Assembly (NCBI GenBank): GCA_002342985.1
Contig: DDRC01000082.1
Location: forward strand, 1 to 20,123
Reading direction: 5' to 3'
Origin: Flavobacteriales bacterium UBA2426
Lineage (GTDB): Bacteria; Bacteroidota; Bacteroidia; Flavobacteriales_F; PHOS-HE28
DNA length: 20,123 nt
The position numbers and the translations under genes are program-made. The notes under the pieces were generated by a model. That model was not told the origin of the DNA and ran no database searches. It saw only the letters and a list, made by a program, of their open reading frames with translations. Of this stretch, positions 7,404 through 17,953 are shown one piece after another (positions within the stretch are counted from its first letter, which is position 1; each line of letters opens with the position of its first letter).

Positions 7404-9197
7404 ATGAGAGAGTTCTTCAAGTTCATGTTCGCATCCATGCTCGGCACCCTGGTGATCGGCGTGGTGCTGATGGTCCTCTTCTTCGGCATGATCGCCGCCA
7501 TCGGCGCCGGCCTTGGCTCGAAGGGCAAGCCCGCCAAGGTGAAGGACGGCTCGGTGCTGCACCTAACGCTGGATCAGCGGCTGGTGGACCGTGGCGACGA
7601 GGAGCAGTTGGACATCGACCTCGGGCCCTTCTCGGCTGAGTCGAAGGTCGGCCTGAACCAGGTGCTCGCGGCATTGGAGCACGCCAAGAAGGACGACCAC
7701 ATCGAGGGCATCTTCCTCGACCTCACCCAGGTGAACGGCGGCTTCGCCACGCTGCGCGAGGTCCGCGAGAAGCTGGTCGAGTTCAAGAAGGAGAGCGGCA
7801 AGCCGGTGGTGGCCTGGGCGGAGTTCTACACCCAGGGCAGCTACTACATCGCCTCGGCGGCGGACCAGGTCTACCTGCAGCCCAAGGGCATGCTCGACTA
7901 CCGCGGGCTGCAGAGCGAGTACATGTTCCTGAAGGGACTCTTCGAGAAGCTCGATGTGGAGATGCAATTCATCCGCGGAAGCAATAACCGCTTCAAGAGC
8001 TTCGGAGAGGTCTATACGGAGGACAGCATGAGTGCGGCCAATGAAGCGCAGGTGCGCGCCCTGCTCGATGGGCTGTGGACGGAGCATCGGGCCGCCGTGG
8101 CGGAGAAGACCGGAATCGCAGCAGGTGACCTGGACCGCATCGCCGACGGGCTGGAGGCCCGCAACGACACCACGGCGCGCGACCTCGGCCTGGTGGATGG
8201 CCTCAAGTACCGCGATGAGGTGCTGGCCGACATGAAGGAGCGGATGGCGCTCGACAGCAAGAAGGAGATCGCCTTCGTAGGCCTTGGCAAGTACCTGCGC
8301 TCATTCGATGCCGATGCCGACAAGGGCAAGGGGGATGCGAAGCTGGCGGTGATCTACGCGGAAGGCGGCATCTCCAGCGGGGAGAGCGGCGACGATGTCA
8401 TCGGCAGCACCTCGCTCTCGGCCACCCTCCGCAAGGCTCGGGAGGACAGCGCCGTGAAGGCGATCGTGCTCCGCGTGAACTCCCCAGGCGGCAGCGGCCT
8501 GGCCAGCGAGGTGATCTGGCGCGAGGTGAAGCTGGCCGCGGAGGCCAAGCCGGTGGTGGTGAGCATGGGCGATGTGGCGGCGAGCGGCGGCTACTACATC
8601 AGCGCCCCGGCCACCCGCATCTACGCGGAGCCCACCACCATCACGGGCTCCATCGGCGTCTTCGGCCTGGTGCCCAATACCGAGGGCTTCTTCAACAACA
8701 AGCTGGGCATCACCTTCGATGGGGTGAAGACCCACCAGCACGCCGACATGTACAACCTCAACCGCCCACTCACCGACCACGAGAAGCGCATGATGCAGCA
8801 ATGGGTGGATGAGTTCTACGCAGGATTCGTGGAGCGCGTGGCAGAAGGGCGCAAGCTCACCCCCGCGCAGGTGGACAGCATCGGGCAAGGGCGCGTGTGG
8901 ACGGGCACCGATGCCAAGGCGCGCGGCCTCGTGGATGAGCTGGGAGGTCTCGAGGACGCCATCGCGGCCGCTGCCGGGCTAGCCAGCCTTTCGGAGTACC
9001 GCCGCGTGGAGATGCCCGAGCAGGAGGATCTCCTGCACAAGCTGCTGAAGGACCTCAATGCGGACGCCCGGGCCTGGGTGGCCCGCCAGTACCTCGGCGA
9101 CGATGCCCAGCTGCTGGAGCAGTTCCGCCTGGTGCGGGAGGCCCGCAGCCGGAGCGGCATCCAGGCCCGCATGCCCTTCGACCTCGTGGTGCGCTGA
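7404..9197 (+). CDS. sppA: signal peptide peptidase SppA, long (67K) type
   Basis: SppA is a membrane-anchored serine/lysine protease that degrades cleaved signal peptides. The protein is 597 residues, the size of the E. coli form with two tandem ClpP-like domains. Seen: one N-terminal membrane segment (about 9-35, [20 protein letters not shown]). The first domain has [19 protein letters not shown] and the catalytic-type Lys198 in [10 protein letters not shown]. The second domain has [14 protein letters not shown] and the nucleophile Ser394 in [12 protein letters not shown], followed by GSIGVFG. The Lys-Ser spacing of 196 is close to the 200 in E. coli (Lys209/Ser409). It is preceded by a -7-like element and followed by a hairpin terminator. 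It is divergent from folK and convergent with the DUF2797 gene, so it is probably monocistronic. Confidence 0.95.
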   Translation: MREFFKFMFASMLGTLVIGVVLMVLFFGMIAAIGAGLGSKGKPAKVKDGSVLHLTLDQRLVDRGDEEQLDIDLGPFSAESKVGLNQVLAALEHAKKDDHIEGIFLDLTQVNGGFATLREVREKLVEFKKESGKPVVAWAEFYTQGSYYIASAADQVYLQPKGMLDYRGLQSEYMFLKGLFEKLDVEMQFIRGSNNRFKSFGEVYTEDSMSAANEAQVRALLDGLWTEHRAAVAEKTGIAAGDLDRIADGLEARNDTTARDLGLVDGLKYRDEVLADMKERMALDSKKEIAFVGLGKYLRSFDADADKGKGDAKLAVIYAEGGISSGESGDDVIGSTSLSATLRKAREDSAVKAIVLRVNSPGGSGLASEVIWREVKLAAEAKPVVVSMGDVAASGGYYISAPATRIYAEPTTITGSIGVFGLVPNTEGFFNNKLGITFDGVKTHQHADMYNLNRPLTDHEKRMMQQWVDEFYAGFVERVAEGRKLTPAQVDSIGQGRVWTGTDAKARGLVDELGGLEDAIAAAAGLASLSEYRRVEMPEQEDLLHKLLKDLNADARAWVARQYLGDDAQLLEQFRLVREARSRSGIQARMPFDLVVR

Positions 9198-9222
9198 GCG
9201 CGCCCCGACCGACCGGAAAGCA

Positions 9223-9250
9223 CGAACGGCCGCCATCCGGCGGCCGTTCG
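9223..9250. terminator. hairpin between sppA and DUF2797
   Basis: CGAACGGCCGCC (9223-9234) pairs perfectly with GGCGGCCGTTCG (9239-9250) around an ATCC loop, 25 bases after the sppA stop. A pyrimidine-rich CTTGCCCTT follows, but there is no pure T-tract. It lies between convergent genes and may act in both directions. Confidence 0.65.
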
Positions 9251-9331
9251 CTTGCCCTTGTGATCAGTTGCCTGATCCTAACCAAAACCCTGCCCTTGCA
9301 ACGCGGGTTGCGCCCCGGGGGTTACACTCCC

Positions 9332-10132
9332 TCAGTTCAGCACCTCCACGTGGTGGCCTGATTGATTGCGGATGTTCAGCACCCGGCCATCCTCCCACAT
9401 GAGGTACTGGCCCTTGATGCCGACCAGCACGCCGCCGATTTCGGGCTGCTTCTCGAAGGATACGCTGGCCACCTTCGGAGGGTAAGCGAGGACGGGGTAC
9501 CGTATCGCCTGGGGCGCCTCGTCGTGCAGGAGGTGCTCCTGCAGGTCGTCGCGCAAGGCGCCGATGGCCTGCGCCCGTGCCGCAAGGAGCGCTTCGGCGG
9601 CGGGCTCCGCCTCCTTCAGCATCGCGCGCCAATTCGTCTTGTCCTTGAAGAGGCGCTTCAGGTCCACCTCGATGAGCCCGGCGAGCTGCCGGTAGGGGAC
9701 GCGTGCGATGACCAGTGCCGCCGTCGCGCCTTGGTCGATCCAGCGCGTGGGCACCTGCGTGGCGCGCGTGACCCCCACCTTCACGTCGCCGGTGAAGCTC
9801 AGGTACACCGTGTGCTCGGTGGCGTGGTGCGTGCGCTCCCATTCCGGGTCACGGCCCTCGCCGAGGTGCGCCCGGCACAGCTCGGGATGCACGATGCACT
9901 CAGCGGCCTCCGGCGCGGACTGCAGGCAGGGGTAGCAGAAGCCCTGCTGGAACAGCTTCTTCACCCGCCGACCGCAGTTGACGCAGCTCAGCTTGCCCGT
10001 GAATGCCAGCGTCAAGGGCTTCCCGATGCGGTCGTTGAGCGGGAGCGGGGGGGAGAGGGGCAGCTCGTACCGCACGGCGCCGTCATCCCCCAGCGCGGCA
10101 CGCATCTTCAACAGGGGCTGTCCGTCGTTCAT
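9332..10132 (-). CDS. DUF2797 family protein with putative zinc site
   Basis: This 266-residue soluble protein belongs to a family of unknown function that I recognise from its ordered motifs. CVNCG at 50-54 and CYPC at 66-69 look like a four-Cys zinc ribbon. They are followed by ECIVHPELCRAHLG (Cys79, Cys86, His89), then RDPEWERTHHATEHTVYLSF, KVGVTRATQVPTRWIDQGA and AGLIEVDLKRLFKDKTNW. The KVGVTR...RWIDQGA...IEV block is reminiscent of GIY-YIG-like nuclease folds; that is an inference, and no nuclease activity is shown. The start at 10132 is the family-like MNDGQPLLKM. The gene is divergent from the GH3 gene with only 45 bases between the starts, so the promoters must overlap or be adjacent. 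Confidence 0.8.
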   Translation of the reverse strand: MNDGQPLLKMRAALGDDGAVRYELPLSPPLPLNDRIGKPLTLAFTGKLSCVNCGRRVKKLFQQGFCYPCLQSAPEAAECIVHPELCRAHLGEGRDPEWERTHHATEHTVYLSFTGDVKVGVTRATQVPTRWIDQGATAALVIARVPYRQLAGLIEVDLKRLFKDKTNWRAMLKEAEPAAEALLAARAQAIGALRDDLQEHLLHDEAPQAIRYPVLAYPPKVASVSFEKQPEIGGVLVGIKGQYLMWEDGRVLNIRNQSGHHVEVLN

Positions 10133-10142
10133 CGCACACGAT

Positions 10143-10150
10143 TACTTTCG
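10143..10150 (+). promoter_or_regulatory. -7-like element of the GH3 gene
   Basis: TACTTTCG, one mismatch from TAnnTTTG, ends 27 bases before the GH3 ATG. Confidence 0.4.
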
Positions 10151-10152
10151 GC

Positions 10153-10160
10153 GGAAGATA
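10153..10160 (-). promoter_or_regulatory. weak -7-like element facing DUF2797
   Basis: The minus strand reads TATCTTCC, two mismatches from TAnnTTTG, about 20 bases before the DUF2797 start. With 10143-10150 it would make two face-to-face promoters within 18 bases. Confidence 0.25.
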
Positions 10161-10177
10161 GGCGCACCGCCGCACCC

Positions 10178-11689
10178 ATGCCCCTGAACGCCCTCTTCGG
10201 CTTCCTCATCAAGAAGCGCCTCCAGCAGATCGAGCTGTTCCGGGACAACCCCATCATGGCCCAGCTGGAGGTCTTCCACTCCTTGTTGCGCACCGCCCGC
10301 TACACCGAGTGGGGCAGGCAGCACGACTATGGCGCCATCACCACCCCGGATGAGTTCCGCCAGCGCGTACCGGTGCAGGACTACGAGGGCGTGAAGCCCT
10401 ATGTGGCGCGCCTGCGCAAGGGCGAGCAGAACCTGCTCTGGCCCACGGATGTGAAGTGGTTCGCCAAGAGCAGCGGCACCACCAGCGACCGGAGCAAGTT
10501 CATCCCGGTCAGCCGCGAGGCGCTGGAGGACTGCCATTACAAAGGCGGGAAGGACCTCATCGCGCTGCACTACCAGCAGCGGCCCGACAGCAAGCTGTAC
10601 CAGGGCATGAGCCTGGTGGTGGGCGGCAGCAGCAGCATCGAGCAGCTGCGCAGCGATGCCTACAGCGGCGACCTGAGCGCCATCATCATCCGCAACCTGC
10701 CGGTTTGGGTGGAGGTGAGGCGCACCCCGGTGATCGAGACCGCGCTCATGGAGAACTGGGAGGAGAAGATCGAGCGCATGGCGCGCGAGACCATGCGCGA
10801 GGATGTGCGGTGCATCGCCGGCGTGCCTAGCTGGACCTTGGTGCTCCTGCGCCGCATCCTCGAGCTCACCGGCAAGCGCGACATCGGCCAGGTGTGGCCT
10901 AATCTCGAGCTATTCATGCACGGTGGCGTCAGCTTCAGGCCCTATCGGGAGCAGTTCCGCGACCTGATCCCCTCGCCCCAGATGAACTACCTGGAGAGCT
11001 ACAACGCCAGCGAGGGCTTCTTCGCCGTGCAGGACCGGCGGGGCGCGGATGACATGCTCCTCATGCTGGACTACGGGATCTTCTACGAGTTCATGCCGCT
11101 CTCGGAGCTCGGCACGGAGCGCCCCCGCACGCTGCTCCTCGACGAGGTGGAGCCCGGCACCGACTACGCCCTGGTCATCAGCACGAACGGCGGCCTTTGG
11201 CGCTACATGCCCGGTGATACGGTGCGCTTCACCAGCGTGAAGCCCTTCCGGGTGCAGGTGAGCGGCCGTACGCGGAGCTTCATCAACGCCTTCGGCGAGG
11301 AGCTGATCGTGGACAATGCCGATCGCGGCATCGAGGCCGCCTGCCGCGCCACAGGGGCCGTGGTGGCCGAGTACACCGCTGCGCCCATCTACATGCAGGG
11401 CGAGGCGCGCGGCGGCCATGAGTGGGCCATCGAGTTCGAGCGGCCGCCCGATGACATGGAACGCTTCGTGGACGAGCTCGATGCCGCCATGCGGGCGTTG
11501 AACTCGGATTACGATGCCAAGCGCCGGGGCGACATGGCGCTGCGGCGGCCGGTGGCCCATCGGCTCGAGCGCGGCACGTTCCATGCATGGATGCGGCGGC
11601 GCGGCAGGCTGGGCGGGCAGAACAAGGTGCCCCGGCTCTGCAACGACCGCGCGCTCATCGAGTCCATCCTCTCGCCTGCGCACGCCTGA
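10178..11689 (+). CDS. GH3-family (auxin-responsive promoter type) acyl-adenylating protein
   Basis: The GH3 fold belongs to the adenylate-forming superfamily. Plant members join amino acids to acyl hormones, and the substrate of bacterial members is unknown. The 503-residue protein has KSSGTTSDRSKFIPVS (97-112), matching the nucleotide-binding P-loop-like motif. It also has YNASEG (275-280), matching the YxxSE motif, and TNGGLWRYMPGDTVRF with Trp341 to Asp347, matching the GLYRYRxGD motif. The C-terminal part (SGRTRSFINAFGEELIVDN onward) fits the mobile domain. The frame stays open back to 9362, but that upstream part is antisense to DUF2797. The ATG at 10178 starts the family N-terminus MPLNALFGFLIKKR. 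Its stop codon overlaps the start of the next gene by one base (TGATG), indicating translational coupling. Confidence 0.9.
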   Translation: MPLNALFGFLIKKRLQQIELFRDNPIMAQLEVFHSLLRTARYTEWGRQHDYGAITTPDEFRQRVPVQDYEGVKPYVARLRKGEQNLLWPTDVKWFAKSSGTTSDRSKFIPVSREALEDCHYKGGKDLIALHYQQRPDSKLYQGMSLVVGGSSSIEQLRSDAYSGDLSAIIIRNLPVWVEVRRTPVIETALMENWEEKIERMARETMREDVRCIAGVPSWTLVLLRRILELTGKRDIGQVWPNLELFMHGGVSFRPYREQFRDLIPSPQMNYLESYNASEGFFAVQDRRGADDMLLMLDYGIFYEFMPLSELGTERPRTLLLDEVEPGTDYALVISTNGGLWRYMPGDTVRFTSVKPFRVQVSGRTRSFINAFGEELIVDNADRGIEAACRATGAVVAEYTAAPIYMQGEARGGHEWAIEFERPPDDMERFVDELDAAMRALNSDYDAKRRGDMALRRPVAHRLERGTFHAWMRRRGRLGGQNKVPRLCNDRALIESILSPAHA

Positions 11690-12495
11690 TGCACCGGTTC
11701 CTGGCCCTGTTACTGCCGCTGCTTCCCGCCCTGCTTCCAGCGCAGGACGGGCCCGAAGGGTTCGTGATAGAGGGCCGTTTCGACGCCTTCACCACGGACG
11801 AGCTGGGCTATGTGTACGCACTGGCCGGCGACGAGCTGCGGCTCTTCGACCCCAAGGGCCGCTCGTGGCTGCGCAACAGCGTGAAGACGCTCGGGCGGAT
11901 CGCATGCATCGATGCCTTCTACTCCCTGAAGCCGATGGTCTTCGCTCCGGAGCAGGGCCAGCTGGCCGTGCTGGACAATACGCTCGCGGTGCAGGGGAGC
12001 GTCATCAACCTGCCGCGCAGCGGATTCCCGCAGGTGGTGCTGGCGTGCATGAGCGTGCAGAACGGCTTCTGGTTCTTCGACCAGCGCGAGATGGCGCTGG
12101 TCCGCGTGGATGCCCAGCTGAGGCCCCTGGCCAATACAGGCCGCCTCGACCAACTGCTGGGGCGGACCCTGGCGCCCACGCGGATGCTCGAGCACGAGAG
12201 CCGGCTCTACGTCCTCGATCCGCAGGCGGGCATCCATGTGTTCGATCTGTTCGGCACCTTCATGCGCACCATTCCGGTGATGGGCGCCGAGAGCTTCTCC
12301 GTGCGCGGCTTCCATCTCCATTGGTTCGCCGACGGCATGCTGCACGAGTACGACATGCGGTCGTTCGCCGTGCGCGACATCCCCGTGCAAGGCGGCCTCG
12401 AGGGCCCGGTGCGCGATGCGCGGAGCGAGCGCGGGCTGCTGTACCTGCTCACGGATGCGGGCATCACGGTGCGCACGGTGCCCGATCAGCGTTGA
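11689..12495 (+). CDS. secreted propeller-like protein of unknown function
   Basis: This 268-residue protein starts with the signal peptide MHRFLALLLPLLPALLPAQ, so it is exported to the periplasm or beyond. The mature part has repeated strand motifs ending in Asp-x-x-G/A-like turns: LRLFDPKGRS, LAVLDNTLAVQG, WFFDQREMALVRVD, LYVLDPQAGIHVFDLFG and LHEYDMRSFAVRD. These suggest a small beta-propeller. No enzyme motif is seen. The ATG at 11689 was chosen because it begins a clean signal peptide and overlaps the GH3 stop; the frame is open 34 codons further up, but that part is inside GH3. Coupling to GH3 suggests linked expression, not necessarily linked function. The second dNK follows after 115 bases with its own candidate promoter. 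Confidence 0.75.
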   Translation: MHRFLALLLPLLPALLPAQDGPEGFVIEGRFDAFTTDELGYVYALAGDELRLFDPKGRSWLRNSVKTLGRIACIDAFYSLKPMVFAPEQGQLAVLDNTLAVQGSVINLPRSGFPQVVLACMSVQNGFWFFDQREMALVRVDAQLRPLANTGRLDQLLGRTLAPTRMLEHESRLYVLDPQAGIHVFDLFGTFMRTIPVMGAESFSVRGFHLHWFADGMLHEYDMRSFAVRDIPVQGGLEGPVRDARSERGLLYLLTDAGITVRTVPDQR

Positions 12496-12541
12496 TGCGG
12501 AGCGAGTTTTCCACAACACCGCCCGCCACGCGCGGTGCGGG

Positions 12542-12549
12542 TATCTTCG
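12542..12549 (+). promoter_or_regulatory. -7-like element of the second dNK gene
   Basis: TATCTTCG differs from TAnnTTTG at one base and lies 61 bases before the chosen ATG at 12611, giving a longer leader than at the other genes here. Confidence 0.4.
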
Positions 12550-12610
12550 CCATCGCTCGTTCTCAGCGCAGCGATCCACAAGCGCTCAACCCTCAACATC
12601 AACCAGCGAG

Positions 12611-13339
12611 ATGCACATCGCCATCGCGGGCAACATCGGCTCAGGCAAGACCACCCTCACCCAGCTCCTCGCCAAGCACTACAAATGGGAGCAGCTGCAG
12701 GAGGCGGTGGACAACAACCCGTACCTCTTCGACTTCTACAAGGACATGCAGCGCTGGAGCTTCAACCTCCAGATCTTCTTCCTCAACAGCCGCTTCGAGC
12801 AGTTGCTGGAGATCCGCCGCACTGGCCGCAACGTCATCCAGGACCGCACCATCTACGAGGACGCCTACATCTTCGCCCCCAACCTGCACGCGATGGGGCT
12901 GATGACCACGCGCGATTTCGAGAACTACCACCGCCTCTTCCTGAACATGGAGAGCGCCATTCAGCCGCCTGACCTGCTCATCTACCTGCAGGCCCCGGTG
13001 GAGAAGCTGGTGAGGCAGATCGCAGAACGCGGCCGCGACTACGAGGCCTCCATCAGCATCGACTACCTCAAGCGGCTGAATGAGCGCTACGACGCCTGGA
13101 TCGAGAAGTACGACAAGGGCAAGCTGCTGGTGGTCGATGTGGAGGACAATGCCTTCCATGCCGACCCGGAGCACTTGGGCCAGATCATCTCGCGGATCGA
13201 TGCGGAGATCCATGGCCTCTTCCCGATGGAGAAGCCCGTGCGCAAGGACGAGGCGAAGCCCGCCAAGGCCGCAGTGAAGGTGGCTGCCAAGGGAGCGCCC
13301 GGCAAGAATGGGGCAAAGGCCCTCGCGAAGAAGCGCTGA
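12611..13339 (+). CDS. deoxynucleoside kinase (second copy) with Lys/Ala-rich tail
   Basis: This is a predicted ATP-dependent deoxynucleoside kinase of dNTP salvage, 242 residues long. Seen: P-loop GNIGSGKTT (7-15), EAVDNNPYLFDFY (substrate-side Glu), RTGRNVIQDRTIYEDAYIFA with the DRT/DRS-type motif, and the lid RQIAERGRDYEASI. The catalytic body ends near residue 205. The last 37 residues are an extension with ten Lys and two Arg among many Ala (KPAKAAVKVAAKGAPGK and on to KKR). The tail looks like a disordered basic extension and is absent from the first copy at 6169-6798. The frame is open back to 12416, but that overlaps the preceding gene; MHIAIAGNIGSGKTT at 12611 is the family start. 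It converges on hppA across a perfect palindrome. Confidence 0.92.
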   Translation: MHIAIAGNIGSGKTTLTQLLAKHYKWEQLQEAVDNNPYLFDFYKDMQRWSFNLQIFFLNSRFEQLLEIRRTGRNVIQDRTIYEDAYIFAPNLHAMGLMTTRDFENYHRLFLNMESAIQPPDLLIYLQAPVEKLVRQIAERGRDYEASISIDYLKRLNERYDAWIEKYDKGKLLVVDVEDNAFHADPEHLGQIISRIDAEIHGLFPMEKPVRKDEAKPAKAAVKVAAKGAPGKNGAKALAKKR

Positions 13340-13353
13340 TCCCATCCGTCCGA

Positions 13354-13391
13354 AACGGGAGCGCCCCGGCCATGGCCGGGGCGCTCCCGTT
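13354..13391. terminator. perfect 38-base palindromic terminator
   Basis: The 38 bases from 13354 to 13391 equal their own reverse complement (arms AACGGGAGCGCCCCGGCCA and its complement, centre between 13372 and 13373). It starts 15 bases after the dNK stop and ends 17 bases beyond the hppA stop, so one element serves both convergent genes. Confidence 0.8.
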
Positions 13392-13407
13392 GAATACTGT
13401 TCCGCGC

Positions 13408-16095
<2,688 letters not shown>

Positions 16096-16163
16096 GTGTC
16101 TCGTCGATTGTCTTGTATGCGCTTGTCAGTCAAGGTATTCGCCCATTCCGGCGAACGAGGGCG

Positions 16164-16171
16164 CGAATGTA
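16164..16171 (-). promoter_or_regulatory. -7-like element of hppA
   Basis: The minus strand reads TACATTCG, one mismatch from TAnnTTTG, 68 bases before the hppA ATG at 16095, in the 177-base divergent gap. Nothing else clear was seen in that gap apart from the element at 16261. Confidence 0.4.
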
Positions 16172-16260
16172 GCCAAGCGGCCCGATCCAGGAAGCCCTCC
16201 TTTCCAAGGCGACGGCAGCGCCGATCCGAGGGTATGGGCCCGTGCCAGGCAATCAGCGCC

Positions 16261-16268
16261 TAACATTG
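16261..16268 (+). promoter_or_regulatory. -7-like element abutting the glycosyltransferase start
   Basis: TAACATTG, one mismatch from TAnnTTTG, ends four bases before the ATG at 16273. The arrangement mirrors folK and would give a leaderless transcript. Confidence 0.35.
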
Positions 16269-16272
16269 CCCC

Positions 16273-17859
16273 ATGACCGCCGCAGCCTTCCGCTGGTCGC
16301 TGGCCGGCTTGGCCGCTGTGGCGCTCTCGGGCGCCGGCCTTGATGTGATGGAGGTGGATGCCGCCCAGTACGCGGCCATGTCGCGCGATATGCTGGCGCA
16401 GGATGACTGGCTCAAGCTCTACCACCGCGGGCGCGACTACCTGGACAAGCCGCCATTGCTCTTCTGGCTCTCAGCGCTCTCCTTCAAGCTCTTCGGCGTG
16501 CACAATTGGAGCTACAAGCTCCCCAGCATACTCTTCGCATTCCTCGGCGTATTCAGCACGTACCGCTTCGCGCAGCTCTTCCACGGCGCGGCCATCGCAC
16601 GCCGCGCCGCGGTCATGTTCGGTGCGAGCGCGGCCTTCCTGCTCATGACCAATGACGTGCGGTGCGATACGCTCCTCACCGGCTCGGTGGTCACGGCCAT
16701 CTGGGCGGGCGCTACCTGGATGCAGCAGCGTCGTTGGTGGCAGCTGTTGGCGGCGGCTGCCGCGGTGGCGGCCGGCATGCTCGCCAAGGGCCCCATGGGT
16801 GCTGTGGCCCCCGTGGCCGCCTTGGGGGCCCACCTGGCCTTGGGCGGTCACTGGCGGGCTCTGCGCGACCGCCGATGGCTGGCCGCTCCGTTGCTCGTGG
16901 CCCTCGCCCTCATCCCGATGTGCATCGGCCTCTATGAGCAGCACGGTGTGCGCGGCATCCGCTTCTATTTCTGGGAGCAGAGCTTCGGGCGCATCACGGG
17001 CGAGAACCGTTGGAGGGATGATAGCACGGTGCTCTTCTTCACCCATGAGCTGCTCTGGCAGGTGCTGCCGTGGACGCTGTTCGTGGTCGTCGGTCTTGGG
17101 CAGCATGTCATCGCCGCCTTCCGGCGCCAGCCTATGCCGGAGCATGCCGCCATGGGCGGTAGCCTGCTGGTATTCGCTGCGCTATCGCTGTCACAGTTCA
17201 AGCTACCGCATTACCTCTATGTCATCATGCCCTTGCTCGCGGTGCTCGGTGCCATCGGCTGGGACCATGCTGCGGCCCGATGGGCACGGTACGGGCAGGC
17301 CGCCGTGGTCTCGCTCTTGGCCGTGGCGCTCATCGCATTGACGGCATGGTGCTTCCCTACGCGCTGGTGGCCCATCATCCCGCTTGCACTTGCGCCCGGC
17401 GGCGTTTTGCTCTGTCGTGGTCTGGCGGCTCAGCATCGTGATCAGCTCTTCACCGGTACGGTATGGGTCTGGCTGGTCGCAGGCCTGGGGCTGAACACGC
17501 TGATCTACCCTGAGGTGCTGGGCTACCAGGCCAATGCCCGGGCAGGGCGGTGGGCGAAAGCGCAGGGGCTGGATGCCAACCGATTCTTTGTGCTGAACGC
17601 TGGCGGCACGGCACTCGACTTCTATGCGGGGTTCACCCCGGGAGGATTGGCTTCAGCCGAACAGGCCGCAGAGGTGGTCAATCCCGGATTCGCCATCTAT
17701 ACCGACGCTCAGGGCCTGAAGGAGCTGTCGGCAAGTGGGCTCGTGACGGATAGGGTGCTGGAATTCGAGGACTACCGCGTACAGCTCCTCTCCCTGGACT
17801 TCATCCTCCCTGGGACGCGGGCTGAGGCGACGGACCGTCGTTATGTGGTGGTGTATTGA
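16273..17859 (+). CDS. ArnT/PMT-like membrane glycosyltransferase (GT39/GT83 type)
   Basis: This is a predicted GT-C integral membrane enzyme that moves a sugar from a polyprenyl-phosphate donor to a lipid or protein on the periplasmic side. The 528-residue protein has a first membrane segment at about 8-24, then the acidic first loop EVDAAQYAAMSRDML (Glu27, Asp29, corresponding to the DEARY-type catalytic loop). RGRDYLDKPPLLFWLSALSF follows near 53-72, the hallmark of ArnT-like proteins. Multiple hydrophobic segments follow, then FKLPHYLYVIMPLLAVLGA, another conserved block, and a C-terminal soluble part of about 120 residues. It could modify lipid A, glycans or secreted proteins; no neighbouring Ara4N or glycan genes fix the substrate. 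It is divergent from hppA and 94 bases upstream of the repeat protein. Confidence 0.85.
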   Translation: MTAAAFRWSLAGLAAVALSGAGLDVMEVDAAQYAAMSRDMLAQDDWLKLYHRGRDYLDKPPLLFWLSALSFKLFGVHNWSYKLPSILFAFLGVFSTYRFAQLFHGAAIARRAAVMFGASAAFLLMTNDVRCDTLLTGSVVTAIWAGATWMQQRRWWQLLAAAAAVAAGMLAKGPMGAVAPVAALGAHLALGGHWRALRDRRWLAAPLLVALALIPMCIGLYEQHGVRGIRFYFWEQSFGRITGENRWRDDSTVLFFTHELLWQVLPWTLFVVVGLGQHVIAAFRRQPMPEHAAMGGSLLVFAALSLSQFKLPHYLYVIMPLLAVLGAIGWDHAAARWARYGQAAVVSLLAVALIALTAWCFPTRWWPIIPLALAPGGVLLCRGLAAQHRDQLFTGTVWVWLVAGLGLNTLIYPEVLGYQANARAGRWAKAQGLDANRFFVLNAGGTALDFYAGFTPGGLASAEQAAEVVNPGFAIYTDAQGLKELSASGLVTDRVLEFEDYRVQLLSLDFILPGTRAEATDRRYVVVY

Positions 17860-17918
17860 GGTCTTCGCTTCCACCTGCCGGCGTTCATGATTTTTCGTGT
17901 TTCCGTGAACAGTCTTGG

Positions 17919-17938
17919 GCGGGGCGTGTTCTCCCCGC
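17919..17938. repeat. short hairpin upstream of the repeat-protein gene
   Basis: GCGGGG (17919-17924) and CCCCGC (17933-17938) form a 6-bp stem with an 8-base loop, between the glycosyltransferase stop and the ATG at 17954. It could be a weak terminator or a leader structure. Confidence 0.35.
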
Positions 17939-17953
17939 ACTAACCCATACCCC

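Noticed and set aside
9362..10177. N-terminal extension of the GH3 frame (would give 775 residues)
   Set aside because: This part is antisense to the DUF2797 gene, has shadow-like composition, and the GH3 family N-terminus starts at 10178.
12507..12515. DnaA-box-like TTTTCCACA, with a related TTTCCACAAC at 2172-2181
   Set aside because: Each is a single imperfect site with no cluster, no AT-rich unwinding region and no dnaA or dnaN nearby, so an origin is not supported.
12416..12610. Upstream start for the second dNK (would give 307 residues)
   Set aside because: It overlaps the preceding gene out of frame, and the kinase P-loop sits only seven residues after the ATG at 12611, as is normal for the family.
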